This document shows positions 1-4,962 of a DNA stretch of 5,117 nucleotides, piece after piece. This stretch comes from Clostridiales bacterium. Lineage in GTDB: Bacteria; Bacillota_A; Clostridia; Saccharofermentanales; Saccharofermentanaceae. The notes under the pieces were generated by a model. It saw only the letters and a program-made list of their open reading frames with translations, had not been told where the DNA came from and ran no database searches. Location: assembly GCA_024695545.1 (NCBI GenBank), contig JAILHZ010000174.1, forward strand, positions 1 through 5,117. Reading direction: 5' to 3'. Each line of letters starts with the position of its first letter. Position 1 is the stretch's first letter. The translations under genes and the position numbers were made by a program.

Positions 1-1399
1 TATTGAATCGTATGGCAATCTCGAGGATACGAGCAAATCGATCGCGCTTCTTAAGAAGATCGCTGCCAACAAAAGCCTGGACCGTCTGAAGTCGGTCAGA
101 ACAGAAAACGTGGACGAAGAGGTCATGGAGACCATCGAGACCGTCCCCGAAGACTTTCTGCCAGATTCACTCGTGGAGTCGGCGGAGATGCGCAGGATCA
201 TTATGGACATTATCGATCGGTCCCTGTCAGAGGATGTCCGAAGAACGATCATCTTATTCTACTTTAATGAGATGAGCACCCAAGAGATCGCAGAAGCACT
301 GGGAGTCCCTCAGGGAACCGTTCTGTGGCGTCTGAGCTATGCCAGAAAAAAGATTAAAAAGGAGGTAGAGAAATATGAAGAAGAAAGTAACTCGAAGCTC
401 TTTGCTATGCCGGTGCCTTTCTTAACACTACTATTCAACAAAGAAGCCGAGCAGGTCGTTATCAAACCCGTGCCCGCTTCATTACTCCGCCTGTCCGCAT
501 CATCATCTATACAGGCCGCTTCCGTGGAAGCAGGAAAAAAGATCGCTTCCGAAGCAGCAAGGAAAGGAACAGGTATTATGATCAAGAAAGTAATTATCAG
601 TTGTGCAGCTGTACTGGCGGTAGGTGCGACAGTCGCCGTCGTCCTCATCACCACCAATAATAAATCAGATAAGAAAAAAGAATCTTCGAAAAATGCCGCA
701 GTGGAAATGACAACGGAAGATAACGCCGCGGAAAGCATCGAAGGAGTCACCGGAAATGGTATTAAGGACGTCCCGGAGAATACGACTTCTGAATCAGAGG
801 AAACCACTACTGAGTCGACCGCTGAAATGTCCGAGGAAGATAACACGGTAACGAATGTCTTCGGTAATTTGGACCAGACGAATCCTTCCGGAACCGTTTT
901 TATCTCGTTCGAAGGAAAGAGCGCAGACGAAGTGATGCAAAACATCATCGAGATCTCCAGGACGCCGAAGGATACCACTTTGAATAATTATGGGGAGAGA
1001 TTTATCACAAAACCGGATACTGAGTACGCTCAGGATGTCGGTCCCGCCTATTCCTACTATTACTGGGATGCGGATTCTGCGCCCAACCCGGATGGAGAGA
1101 TCACTACTATCGGAGCTCATATCGAGCGAGATGATGATGGCACACTGAAATTAGGAAGCCACGTTACATTAACGATCGTTGTTTCAGACCGTGCCAGATG
1201 GGAAGAAATATATAATGCCGCCTGCGAAGCCCTGATGAGGCTGACCGGCCGCACTTCGCTCAAGAAGTTCGATTCAGGTGATAATGAGTCTTCCATCTAT
1301 TCGACATACTCTGTCGCCAAGAGAATAGACGGAGCCGGAAACTACTGTCTTATGCTTAATATCCCGCTGAGAGATCCGGCAGAAGAATACGGTGATTAA
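1..1399 (+). CDS. ECF-type sigma-70 family sigma factor fused to a membrane-anchored C-terminal domain (5' partial)
   Basis: The reading frame is open from base 2 to the stop at 1397-1399, so the true start lies upstream of the window; a GTG at 110 is only an in-frame valine. 465 residues are visible. Residues about 13-31 (ALLKKIAANKSLDRLK) resemble the end of sigma region 2. Residues about 74-120 form region 4, with a helix-turn-helix around MSTQEIAEALGVPQGTVLWR that would contact the -35 element. A linker leads to one hydrophobic helix at about 197-218 (VIISCAAVLAVGATVAVVLI), flanked by lysines. An acidic Ser/Thr/Glu-rich stretch and an unrecognised C-terminal domain of about 150 residues follow, presumably outside the membrane. 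I infer a sigma factor tethered to the membrane, with the outer domain acting as sensor or built-in anti-sigma. The sigma assignment is firm; the role of the outer domain is unknown. Confidence 0.88.
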   Translation, partial: IESYGNLEDTSKSIALLKKIAANKSLDRLKSVRTENVDEEVMETIETVPEDFLPDSLVESAEMRRIIMDIIDRSLSEDVRRTIILFYFNEMSTQEIAEALGVPQGTVLWRLSYARKKIKKEVEKYEEESNSKLFAMPVPFLTLLFNKEAEQVVIKPVPASLLRLSASSSIQAASVEAGKKIASEAARKGTGIMIKKVIISCAAVLAVGATVAVVLITTNNKSDKKKESSKNAAVEMTTEDNAAESIEGVTGNGIKDVPENTTSESEETTTESTAEMSEEDNTVTNVFGNLDQTNPSGTVFISFEGKSADEVMQNIIEISRTPKDTTLNNYGERFITKPDTEYAQDVGPAYSYYYWDADSAPNPDGEITTIGAHIERDDDGTLKLGSHVTLTIVVSDRARWEEIYNAACEALMRLTGRTSLKKFDSGDNESSIYSTYSVAKRIDGAGNYCLMLNIPLRDPAEEYGD

Positions 1400-1430
1400 G
1401 CATCGGAAACTATCAAACATCTCACATATA

Positions 1431-1465
1431 AAGAGGCTGTCCTCCGGGCAGCCTCTTCTTTTTTT
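1431..1465 (+). terminator. Intrinsic terminator of the sigma factor gene
   Basis: The arms at 1431-1442 and 1446-1457 pair over 12 bp (AAGAGGCTGTCC with GGGCAGCCTCTT, one G-U pair) around a three-base loop and are followed by CTTTTTTT. The hairpin begins 31 bases after the stop codon and closes the plus-strand transcript. Confidence 0.92.
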
Positions 1466-1502
1466 GTGATCGGGATCTCAATTCTACAGTGAGGCAAACA
1501 AG

Positions 1503-1700
1503 TTACTGTTGAAAGAAATCATAAACATCATTATAGTTAACTGCGGCATGACCAGCGAACCCGGGTTTGTCTGGTGAGATGATGAGATATTTGTGAGACG
1601 GATCGATATAACAATGGAATGCTTTGTAGCTTTTCGTCTCATCGCCCGACTCATTCCCATAAATGATAAGGCCAATGGAATCGTCATTAGAACAGATAAT
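1503..1700 (-). pseudogene. 3' remnant of an unidentified gene, truncated by repeat A
   Basis: On the minus strand an open frame ending in TAA at 1503-1505 encodes about 66 residues with the look of real protein, for example IGLIIYGNESGDETKSYKAF and then HKYLIISPDKPGFAGHAAV, ending DVYDFFQQ. Codon choice resembles a true gene. No credible start lies within it: the frame continues into repeat A and stays open only to a TTG at 1778, inside the repeat's GC hairpin and with no Shine-Dalgarno sequence. The left edge of repeat A at about 1701 marks where gene-like sequence stops. I infer that the 5' part was removed or replaced when the repeat arrived. I do not recognise the family. Alternatively it is a short living gene whose start is supplied by the repeat. 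Confidence 0.5.
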
Positions 1701-1826
1701 CGACGGGAACGATTGAGTGGGAGTGAGTCGTAAAGTTCTTTTCTCTGTTGCTGTCCTCGGCTTCGCCTGCGGAGGCAACGTCGAAAAGACTTTACTCCTG
1801 CTTGGGAGTCACACAATTGCATATGA
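1701..1826 (+). repeat. Palindromic repeat, copy A
   Basis: The left end (1701-1730) aligns without gaps to copies B, C and D. The arm at 1730-1743 (GTAAAGT, unpaired T1737, CTTTTC) pairs with 1783-1795 (GAAAAGACTTTAC) over 13 bp. The arms enclose a GC-rich hairpin in which GTTG and CCTC (1747-1757 region) pair with GAGGCAAC, and GGCTTCGCC forms the tip. To the right, ACTCC and GGAGT form a small hairpin, followed by a 24-base block (1803-1826, containing CACACAATTGCATATGA) that is identical in copy C. The likely nature is a small non-autonomous mobile element or folded recombination site; a structured RNA is the alternative. Confidence 0.8.
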
Positions 1827-1832
1827 CTGAAG

Positions 1833-1867
1833 AAAGACTGGCTGAGGAAATCCTTGGCCGGTCTTTT
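1833..1867 (+). terminator. Terminator at the right end of repeat A
   Basis: The arms at 1833-1842 (AAAGACTGGC) and 1857-1866 (GCCGGTCTTT) pair over 10 bp with one G-T pair; AGG and CCT can pair within the loop. The sequence continues TTCTATCC. A near-identical hairpin follows copy C at the same distance from the shared 24-base block, so it appears to belong to the repeat. Confidence 0.75.
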
Positions 1868-1954
1868 CTATCCTATCAAGGATACGAAATCGGAAGATGA
1901 ATTACTGCAAAAGGATAGGAGTTTGCGTTAAAATGTAGTTCATTATACGTGAAA

Positions 1955-1970
1955 GGAAGCTTTTGTTTTG
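1955..1970 (+). promoter_or_regulatory. Ribosome binding site that fixes a TTG start
   Basis: GGAAG at 1955-1959, within GAAAGGAAG, lies 8 bases before the TTG at 1968-1970. No in-frame ATG is placed near a Shine-Dalgarno site, and the acetyltransferase fold begins directly with KLRAFD. The TTG is therefore the likely start. Confidence 0.7.
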
Positions 1971-2474
1971 AAACTGAGAGCATTTGATATAGATAAGGAT
2001 TTCGATGTGATCCGAAACTGGATCACAGATGCACGCACGTATGCGATGTGGAGTGCAAACCGCATCGGGTTTCCAATGGAAAGAAAAGAATTCGAGGACT
2101 TTCTGAAAAGACAGAGAGAAGAAGGCGACAGTGCTTTTGCCGCGGAAAACGAGGACGAACGGATCGTCGGGTTCTTCCTTTACGGAAAGAACGAGGAAAC
2201 GATGGAAGGCATGCTGAAATTCATCGTCGTCGATCCCGAGCAGCGCGGGAAAGGCACGGCGCAGGAGATGCTGCATCTTGCCGCGCAATATGCTTTTGAA
2301 AAGACGGGAGCCGCCGCTGTTCACTTGAATGTCTTTTCCGCAAATCCGCGCGCGAAAAGATGCTATGAAAAAGCAGGCTTTAGTGAACGGAATACAGCCC
2401 CCGGTGCTTTTCCCTATAAAGAAGAAAAATGGGACCGCATCAACATGATCCTGCCAAGCATGATACAATCTTGA
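1968..2474 (+). CDS. GNAT-family N-acetyltransferase
   Basis: This 168-residue protein has the usual length of a single-domain GNAT enzyme, which moves an acetyl group from acetyl-CoA to an amine. Motif A is clear: beta strand MLKFIVVDP (82-90) followed by the pyrophosphate-binding loop QRGKGTA (92-98) and a helix. Motif B is also clear: VHLNVFSANPRAKRCYEKAGF (118-138), with the ANxxAxxxYEKxGF pattern in which the tyrosine often acts as general acid. The N-terminus (KLRAFDIDKDFDVIRNWI) is typical of the amino-sugar, ribosomal-protein and small-molecule GNAT groups. The substrate cannot be told. It starts at TTG and lies about 100 bases after the terminator of repeat A, so it should have its own promoter; I see only a weak -10-like TAAAAT at 1929-1934. 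An unknown gene follows 90 bases downstream and may be co-transcribed. Confidence 0.9.
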   Translation: MKLRAFDIDKDFDVIRNWITDARTYAMWSANRIGFPMERKEFEDFLKRQREEGDSAFAAENEDERIVGFFLYGKNEETMEGMLKFIVVDPEQRGKGTAQEMLHLAAQYAFEKTGAAAVHLNVFSANPRAKRCYEKAGFSERNTAPGAFPYKEEKWDRINMILPSMIQS

Positions 2475-2524
2475 TAGAATTCGAAGAATACAATTGTGAG
2501 ACAAGGAAAGCAAAGTAAGGACGT

Positions 2525-2552
2525 AAGTCGTGAAGTGATCGGCTCGCGACTT
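2525..2552 (+). other. Hairpin directly before the ribosome binding site of the 142-residue gene
   Basis: AAGTCGTG (2525-2532) pairs with CGCGACTT (2545-2552) over 8 bp (one T-G pair), leaving a 12-base loop. The hairpin ends one base before TGGAGG (2554-2558 is GGAGG), so in RNA it would sit beside the ribosome binding site. The 11 bases at 2524-2534 also occur in the left arm of repeat D (4986-4996). It may be a remnant of the repeat family or a local translation control element. Confidence 0.4.
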
Positions 2553-2564
2553 TGGAGGTAGGAT

Positions 2565-2993
2565 ATGGCCTGGAATCTTGTATTCGAGGGTGATCCGGCA
2601 CGCAACCCGGAACAGAAGAAGCGATATGATTACATGAAGGAATTCTGTGACAGATTGCACATTCAGAAGATCACTTGTGACCGCCGTCTGGGCCAGGATA
2701 TCTACGTGTATATTGAAGTGGATTCTGCTTTGAGACGTGTGAGGTTTTCGGTGGGAGAGTTTCAAAAGAAATCCTTCTATAAGACGATCGACAAACTGGA
2801 ATCGATACTCACACGCGAAGTTAATAAAGCAAGATCGCTTCAATCGATTTCTTATCATAATCGTCTTGCCATACGCGAATATTGGCCATGGGGTCTTTGG
2901 AGGGTGGAGTCTTACATCAATCCGTTTGATCCCGAAGACGAGATCGAGAAAAGCGATAGATACGTCGATTGGGCTCCCTATAAGTACGCCTGA
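2565..2993 (+). CDS. Hypothetical protein, 142 residues
   Basis: ATG at 2565 has a strong Shine-Dalgarno site, GGAGG at 2554-2558, six bases upstream, so this is a translated gene. I do not recognise the family. The protein is soluble with no signal peptide or membrane helix. An N-terminal half with alternating strand and helix character (residues 44-52 DIYVYIEVD, 58-66 RVRFSVGEF) leads to a basic helix (about 70-95), and then to a tryptophan-rich C-terminal part (W107, W109, W112, W136) with an acidic patch NPFDPEDEIEKSD. It follows the acetyltransferase by 90 bases on the same strand and may share its transcript, though the hairpin in the gap could modulate it. No clear terminator follows; repeat B begins 108 bases after the stop. 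A cargo gene of unknown function is the safest label. Confidence 0.8.
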   Translation: MAWNLVFEGDPARNPEQKKRYDYMKEFCDRLHIQKITCDRRLGQDIYVYIEVDSALRRVRFSVGEFQKKSFYKTIDKLESILTREVNKARSLQSISYHNRLAIREYWPWGLWRVESYINPFDPEDEIEKSDRYVDWAPYKYA

Positions 2994-3100
2994 GAAAAAA
3001 GAAAGATATCAGCATTTTATCTGCAGTTCTCTTCCAAGGAGTTCCTGCTTCACCTTCCCGCCAGGTCTTCCGCCAGCACATACGAGGATTCCGGACAGGC

Positions 3101-3170
3101 CGACAGGCACGATTGAGTGGGAATAAGTCGTTCAAAGATCACACGTTTCAAATAGGAGAACTGTCGAGAC
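3101..3170 (+). repeat. Palindromic repeat, copy B (degenerate right half)
   Basis: The left end at 3100-3131 matches copy D (4962-4993) at 31 of 32 bases, including GACAGGCACGATTGAGTGGG and AATAAGTCGT. The right side retains only a trace of the common right arm, GGAGAACTGTCGAGAC at 3155-3170, comparable to GGAGGCAACGTCGA in copy A. No good long stem forms between the halves, so this copy looks decayed or rearranged. Its orientation is the same as A, C and D. Confidence 0.7.
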
Positions 3171-3202
3171 CAAAAACACTTATAAAAGTTCTGCCGTATT
3201 GA

Positions 3203-3529
3203 TCATTTCTCATCCCCCCACACAAATGGAGCACTCCCATTTTTGTCACGGGTTGCAGACGCCCTTCTTCGTTTAGTTTCCTTCTCCAGATAATAGGAAG
3301 GTCTTTTACTTTGATCGGGAATCATGTCGATCAAGCGGTCGTCAAGATCCATAGCTCGAAGCAGTTTCAGGAAATTCGACAAACTGATATCTTCCCCGTT
3401 TTCAAATCTGGATATGCTTCTTACTGACACACCCGACTTCTCTGCCAGATCACTCTGTGTGAGCGGATAATGGATGCGATACTGTTTCAATCGTTCGCAC
3501 AGTCTTGCGTACTTTTCGATCATTTTCAT
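3203..3529 (-). CDS. XRE-family helix-turn-helix regulator, HipB-like
   Basis: The minus-strand gene encodes 108 residues from the ATG at 3529 (in-frame alternatives: GTG 3535, ATG 3523; the Shine-Dalgarno site, GGTGAT/GAGTGG, does not decide between them). An XRE helix-turn-helix occupies about residues 20-60, with TQSDLAEKSGVSVRSISRFE as the two DNA-contacting helices, followed by a short helical part. The basic linker ending in PFVWGDEK resembles tails I recall in HipB-type antitoxins that are encoded beside HipA kinases; this is from memory and not a search. No HipA gene follows in the window: downstream lies only repeat B. It is therefore an orphan antitoxin-like repressor or a stand-alone regulator. 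Its promoter carries paired operator-like boxes, which fits autorepression. Confidence 0.85.
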   Translation of the reverse strand: MKMIEKYARLCERLKQYRIHYPLTQSDLAEKSGVSVRSISRFENGEDISLSNFLKLLRAMDLDDRLIDMIPDQSKRPSYYLEKETKRRRASATRDKNGSAPFVWGDEK

Positions 3530-3552
3530 CACCACTCGTCTATCATTTTCTA

Positions 3553-3604
3553 GTCATATCTGTCTTGTTATATCTAAATTCTAGTGTAATAGGACATATT
3601 TGTC
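3553..3604. promoter_or_regulatory. Candidate operator: two 12-bp boxes before the XRE gene
   Basis: GACATATTTGTC at 3593-3604 is an inverted repeat (GACA-N4-TGTC). GTCATATCTGTC at 3553-3564 matches it at 10 of 12 positions, exactly 40 bases away, close to four helical turns. The first box overlaps the -35 element and the second lies just after the expected transcript start, as expected for repression by the adjacent XRE protein. Confidence 0.5.
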
Positions 3605-3606
3605 TA
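3578..3606 (-). promoter_or_regulatory. Promoter of the XRE regulator
   Basis: Read on the minus strand, a -35 TAGACA (3606-3601, five of six consensus bases) and a -10 TAGAAT (3583-3578, five of six) are separated by exactly 17 bases. The start would fall near 3571, giving a leader of about 42 bases before the ATG. Confidence 0.65.
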
Positions 3607-3616
3607 TATATTATTC

Positions 3617-3785
3617 CGTTAGAAGCAATTAAGTGGAAATGATTGAAAAGTCATTTTTTCGGCGCTGGTCCTCCGCGCTACGCTTGTGCGGAGGCGCCTT
3701 TAAAAATGCTTTTCAATTACTAGATGGCGCTGTCGAAAAAGATTCACTCCCGCGTAAGGCGTGGGAGTCACACAATTGCATATGA
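3617..3785 (+). repeat. Palindromic repeat, copy C (composite, with two right arms)
   Basis: The left end at 3617-3633 aligns without gaps to the other copies, though more diverged. ATTGAAAAG, unpaired T3651, CATTTTT (3642-3658) pairs with 3702-3717 over 16 bp. Inside lies a strong hairpin: GGCG and CCTCCGC (3661-3676) pair with GCGGAGGCGCC (3688-3698), leaving a bulge CTGGT. A second right arm follows at 3726-3748 (23 bases beginning GGCGCTGTCGAAAAAG), identical to that of copy D but without a partner here. Next come a hairpin ACTCCC/GGGAGT (3746-3768) and the 24-base block 3762-3785 identical to copy A. It looks like two copies joined by recombination. Confidence 0.8.
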
Positions 3786-3790
3786 ATTAT

Positions 3791-3824
3791 AAAGACCGGC
3801 TGAGGGAATTCTTGGCCGGTCTTT
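3791..3824. terminator. Terminator at the right end of repeat C; probably also ends the RhuM-Fic transcript
   Basis: AAAGACCGGC (3791-3800) and GCCGGTCTTT (3815-3824) form a perfect 10-bp stem. On the minus strand it begins five bases after the RhuM-Fic stop codon and is followed by ATAATTC, a modest U-rich tail. On the plus strand it mirrors the terminator after repeat A at the same distance from the shared 24-base block. It can act in both directions. Confidence 0.7.
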
Positions 3825-3829
3825 GTCTG

Positions 3830-4771
3830 TTACCTAATATTCATCAGATTCATGACCAGTGTGATCATGATTTCCTTATCTGACGGATCAGATTCCGCTA
3901 TCATGAGTGTAATCGCAACCAGAGTTCCATCACTTATCGTCTTTTCACCATTCTTGAACAAACAGCCGTTTCGATTCAGAAACTCTAAAAACAGCGATGC
4001 GGCAATTCGTTTGCATCCATCATTAAAGGGATGATCCTTTATGATGAAATATAAAAGATTGGCCGCCTTCTCTTCCAAAGACGGATAAACCTCTCCACCA
4101 AAGACATCCTGATAAACTGCGCCAAGAATGCCCTCCACCTTGCCGGCTTCCTTCTCAACACCAAATACATCTGATTTGTATTCCGTTTCCAGGCGTGAGA
4201 TAATGTCTCGACAGTCCTTGTATGTGAGTTTGTATAAAGGCTTTGTTCCCTCAGGTTTTTCCAGATCATGATGATCATATTGATCAAGAAGCAACAATGC
4301 TTCTGTATATTGACTCACCGTTCGAAGTACATCCTGCTGTTCAACAGACAACGTATCTGCGAGCATCCTCGACTGAATCTCCACAGTCTTCTGAAGGGCA
4401 AGAAGTCTCTTCTCATTTATGGCATATCCGCTGATGATATACTGCTTCAATACTGAATTTGCCCACTGGCGAAATTCAATACCGCGTTGAGATTTCACTC
4501 TGTACCCAACGGAGATGATAACATCAAGGTTATAGTACTGTGGCGGGCGAGAAGCTGTGTTTGTACTTCTGTCGAAAAATTCGACAGAAGTCTCCCTGTT
4601 CAGTTCTCCTTCTTTAAAAATCTGGTTGATGTGATATGCAATTGTCGATCTGGCCGTATCAAAAAGTGAACTCATTTGTTCTTGAGTAAGCCATACAGTA
4701 TCATCGACAATAGACACGTTCAACTTGATCTCTTTGTCCTTTGTTTCAAATAAAACCATCTCGTTTTCCAT
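3830..4771 (-). CDS. RhuM family protein with C-terminal Fic/DOC domain
   Basis: The protein has 313 residues from the ATG at 4771, chosen because AAAGGAG (4785-4779) stands seven bases before it; an upstream ATG at 4810 has no such site. The N-terminal half is a RhuM domain: residues 27-57 (WLTQEQMSSLFDTARSTIAY onward) form a winged-helix-like DNA-binding segment, followed by the typical QYYNLDVIISVGYRVKSQRG (78-97) and FRQWANSVLKQYIISGYAIN. A helical linker (about 120-165) leads to a Fic/DOC domain whose core is HPFNDGCKRIAASLF (247-261). Fic enzymes attach AMP or other phosphate-containing groups to target proteins; Doc phosphorylates EF-Tu. Here the usual Asn of HPFxxGN is Cys and the second Arg is absent, so catalysis is uncertain. 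A role in defence or as a toxin-like element is inferred. It stands alone with its own promoter, operator-like palindrome and terminator. Confidence 0.92.
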   Translation of the reverse strand: MENEMVLFETKDKEIKLNVSIVDDTVWLTQEQMSSLFDTARSTIAYHINQIFKEGELNRETSVEFFDRSTNTASRPPQYYNLDVIISVGYRVKSQRGIEFRQWANSVLKQYIISGYAINEKRLLALQKTVEIQSRMLADTLSVEQQDVLRTVSQYTEALLLLDQYDHHDLEKPEGTKPLYKLTYKDCRDIISRLETEYKSDVFGVEKEAGKVEGILGAVYQDVFGGEVYPSLEEKAANLLYFIIKDHPFNDGCKRIAASLFLEFLNRNGCLFKNGEKTISDGTLVAITLMIAESDPSDKEIMITLVMNLMNIR

Positions 4772-4778
4772 ACAAATT

Positions 4779-4785
4779 CTCCTTT
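4779..4785 (-). promoter_or_regulatory. Ribosome binding site of the RhuM-Fic gene
   Basis: AAAGGAG on the minus strand, seven bases before the ATG at 4771, decides the start against the longer frame from 4810. Confidence 0.85.
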
Positions 4786-4811
4786 CATATTTGCTAAACA
4801 AATGGTACAAA

Positions 4812-4841
4812 AAACGCTGTCCGTATATACGGACAGCGTTT
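4812..4841. promoter_or_regulatory. 30-bp perfect palindrome at the RhuM-Fic transcript start (operator or hairpin)
   Basis: Bases 4812-4841 are perfectly self-complementary: AAACGCTGTCCGT, centre ATAT, ACGGACAGCGTTT. The palindrome overlaps the last three bases of the -10 element and covers the expected start point (near 4832), which fits a dimeric repressor site. Read on the minus strand it is also followed by six T (4814-4809), so a transcript entering from upstream would meet a terminator hairpin here. A transcript from the local promoter would begin inside the left arm and could not form the full stem, which favours the operator reading for that promoter. Confidence 0.75.
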
Positions 4842-4866
4842 ATAATTTAGTAATCATTGATGACAA
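4839..4866 (-). promoter_or_regulatory. Promoter of the RhuM-Fic gene
   Basis: On the minus strand a -35 TTGTCA (4866-4861, five of six consensus bases) and a -10 TATAAA (4844-4839, five of six) are separated by 16 bases. The predicted leader is about 60 bases. The upstream GTGATCAC (4871-4878) is a short palindrome that may be a second site. Confidence 0.65.
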
Positions 4867-4962
4867 TTACGTGATCACTTATCCATTTCTTGTTTAATTC
4901 TGAAGAAAAGAATATAGGTTTCTTCCCGGAGTCTTCGATTCATACGGGATCAAGCCGAATCC

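Noticed and set aside
1484..1822. Minus-strand frame of 112 codons over the gene remnant and repeat A
   Set aside because: Arginine/serine-rich sequence in another frame than the protein-like remnant, running through the repeat hairpin; a shadow frame.
1923..1949. Promoter TTGCGT / TATACG before the acetyltransferase
   Set aside because: The spacing is 15 bases and the start point would fall inside the ribosome binding site. A weak TAAAAT at 1929-1934 is more plausible but has no convincing -35 element.
1902..2858. Long minus-strand open frame of 318 codons
   Set aside because: It is antisense to the acetyltransferase and the 142-residue gene, both of which have ribosome binding sites and, for the first, clear family motifs. 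The antisense protein has no recognisable domain.
2866..3126. Plus-strand frame of 86 codons overlapping the end of the 142-residue gene
   Set aside because: It starts inside that gene in another frame, has no ribosome binding site and shows low-complexity proline/serine/arginine composition; it ends in repeat B.
3165..3200. Terminator of the XRE gene on the minus strand
   Set aside because: Only a four-base-pair hairpin (ACTT/AAGT) followed by GTTTTT is present; too weak to annotate.
4772..4810. Longer RhuM-Fic protein starting at the ATG at 4810
   Set aside because: The extra 13 residues are not family-like, no ribosome binding site precedes that ATG, and a near-ideal one precedes the ATG at 4771.
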